From an uncultured Carboxylicivirga sp. (GTDB lineage: Bacteria; Bacteroidota; Bacteroidia; Bacteroidales; Marinilabiliaceae): 64,000 nucleotides of DNA. Location: positions 1 to 64,000 of the forward strand of contig CANLLN010000003.1 of the NCBI GenBank assembly GCA_947491945.1, written 5' to 3'. Numbering within the stretch: position 1 is the first letter of the stretch; every line of letters starts with the position of its first letter. The notes below the pieces were generated by a model, which was not told the origin of the DNA, did not search any database, and was given only the letters and a program-made list of their open reading frames with translations. The translations under genes were made by a program, and so were the position numbers. This document shows, piece after piece, positions 63,090-64,000 of this stretch.

Positions 63090-64000
63090 ATGGAAGTCGA
63101 TTGCAGAGAAATTTGGGGTAATTGCCTAAGAGTCATAAAGGATAATATACCACAGATTAGTTATCAGACCTGGTTTGAGCCGATTGTGCCGGTAAAAATC
63201 GAAAAGGATGTACTGACGATTCAAGTACCCAGTCTGTTTTTTTACGAGTATTTGGAAGAGCAGTTCATTGACCTTTTGAGTAAGACCCTTCGAAAAGAGC
63301 TTGGTGTGAATGCCAAATTGGAGTATAACGTTGTGATGGATAATGCCCACATGGTGAATCAGCGCCCTTATACACTTAATTTTCCAACCAGCAATAAAGC
63401 AGATTTGCGCAATCGACCTGTTAATGTTGCCCATCAGGAAAAGCCAAATATCCGCAATCCTTTTGTTATACCGGGCATTAAGCGTTTGAATGTAGATCCT
63501 CAGCTTAATGGTGAGTATAACTTTGAGAATTTTGTAGAAGGGGAATGCAATCGTTTGGCGCGAAGTGCCAGTCTGGCGGTTGCAAAGAACCCTGGTAAAA
63601 CAGCCTTCAATCCCTTATTTTTATACGGAAATTCTGGCTTGGGGAAAACGCATCTTGCCCAATCGATTGGTATTGATGTGAAGCGTGAGTTACCGGAAAA
63701 AACGGTGTTGTATGTGAATGCCAATAAGTTTATGACTCAGTTTACTGACTCGGTGCGTAATAATTCACAAAACGATTTTCTGAATTTCTATCAGATGATT
63801 GATGTGCTGATTATTGATGACGTGCAAGAGTTTGCCGGTAAGACCAAAACACAAAACACTTTTTTCCATATTTTTAACCATCTCCACCAGTCTGGTAAGC
63901 AGCTGATTCTTACCTGTGATAAGGCTCCGGTTGAACTGAAAGGTATGGAGGACCGTTTGTTGTCACGCTTTAAGTGGGGCTTGTCTGCCGATTTGCAAAT
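63090..64000 (+). CDS. dnaA: Chromosomal replication initiator protein DnaA, 5' part
   Basis: Replication initiator, 303 residues visible; the C-terminus lies beyond the window. N-terminal domain I (WGNCLRVIKDNIPQISYQTW), variable domain II, and AAA+ domain with Walker A LYGNSGLGKTHLAQ (178-191) and Walker B VLIIDDVQ (239-246). The sensor motif LILTCDKAP and DRLLSRFKWG are also present. The ATG at 63090 is the first Met of the conserved start. It is truncated only by the window edge. Confidence 0.96.
   Translation, partial: MEVDCREIWGNCLRVIKDNIPQISYQTWFEPIVPVKIEKDVLTIQVPSLFFYEYLEEQFIDLLSKTLRKELGVNAKLEYNVVMDNAHMVNQRPYTLNFPTSNKADLRNRPVNVAHQEKPNIRNPFVIPGIKRLNVDPQLNGEYNFENFVEGECNRLARSASLAVAKNPGKTAFNPLFLYGNSGLGKTHLAQSIGIDVKRELPEKTVLYVNANKFMTQFTDSVRNNSQNDFLNFYQMIDVLIIDDVQEFAGKTKTQNTFFHIFNHLHQSGKQLILTCDKAPVELKGMEDRLLSRFKWGLSADLQ

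Overview
The window is chromosomal DNA from a member of the Bacteroidota, most likely a Bacteroidales/Marinilabiliales-type environmental or host-associated anaerobe with microaerobic respiration. Evidence: SusC/SusD pairs, a FecR/ECF sigma switch, BtuG-type B12 lipoproteins, a tmRNA tag ending GENNYALAA, and promoters of the TTTG-N19-TAnnTTTG type (clean copies before the tracrRNA and before rpsF). The genus cannot be fixed from sequence alone.

Layout. (1) 1-7.3 kb: a type II-C CRISPR-Cas locus on the minus strand (cas9, cas1, cas2) with a divergent tracrRNA; the array itself is not in the window and probably lies just left of base 1. A REP-associated tyrosine transposase sits between cas9 and cas1, and five near-identical 33-35 bp palindromes occupy the gene boundaries. 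The 1529-residue Cas9 has a ~295-residue insertion of tandem repeats directly before its third RuvC motif. (2) 7.4-16.5 kb: cbb3 oxidase assembly and structural genes (ccoI, ccoS, fused ccoNO, ccoQ, mono-haem ccoP, ccoG, ccoH, a TauE/SafE-like membrane protein), interrupted by a four-helix-bundle gene with imperfect inverted flanks. (3) 16.5-21.3 kb: a cobalamin riboswitch, a BtuB-like receptor and two BtuG-like beta-propeller lipoproteins. (4) 21.4-26.2 kb: housekeeping genes (thioesterase, prfC, PHP phosphatase) and an exported adenosine deaminase-like lipoprotein. (5) 26.6-38.9 kb: an ECF sigma/FecR/SusC/SusD locus with two glycerophosphodiester phosphodiesterases, a PKD-PQQ propeller lipoprotein and a GlpT-type transporter; together these look like a system for scavenging glycerophosphodiesters. 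(6) 39.2-45.3 kb: tmRNA, an acidic Trp-Met repeat membrane protein, mdh, folP, a diadenylate cyclase, an epimerase-like gene and a hemolysin III family gene. (7) 45.4-55.7 kb: an amylase-like lipoprotein, a MaoC hydratase, rubrerythrin and flavin reductase-rubredoxin, an AraC regulator with an iron alcohol dehydrogenase, and nfnAB with a dihydroorotate dehydrogenase-like gene. (8) 55.8-64 kb: the rpsF-rpsR-rplI operon, ridA, lptD, an N-acetylmuramoyl-L-alanine amidase, an MCE/MlaD protein and the 5' part of dnaA, cut by the window edge.

The strongest candidates for something undescribed are the tandem-repeat insertion in Cas9, the REP/RAYT colonisation of the cas operon, the glycerophosphodiester locus and the Trp-Met repeat protein. 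All assignments come from reading motifs and gene order; no database search was run.
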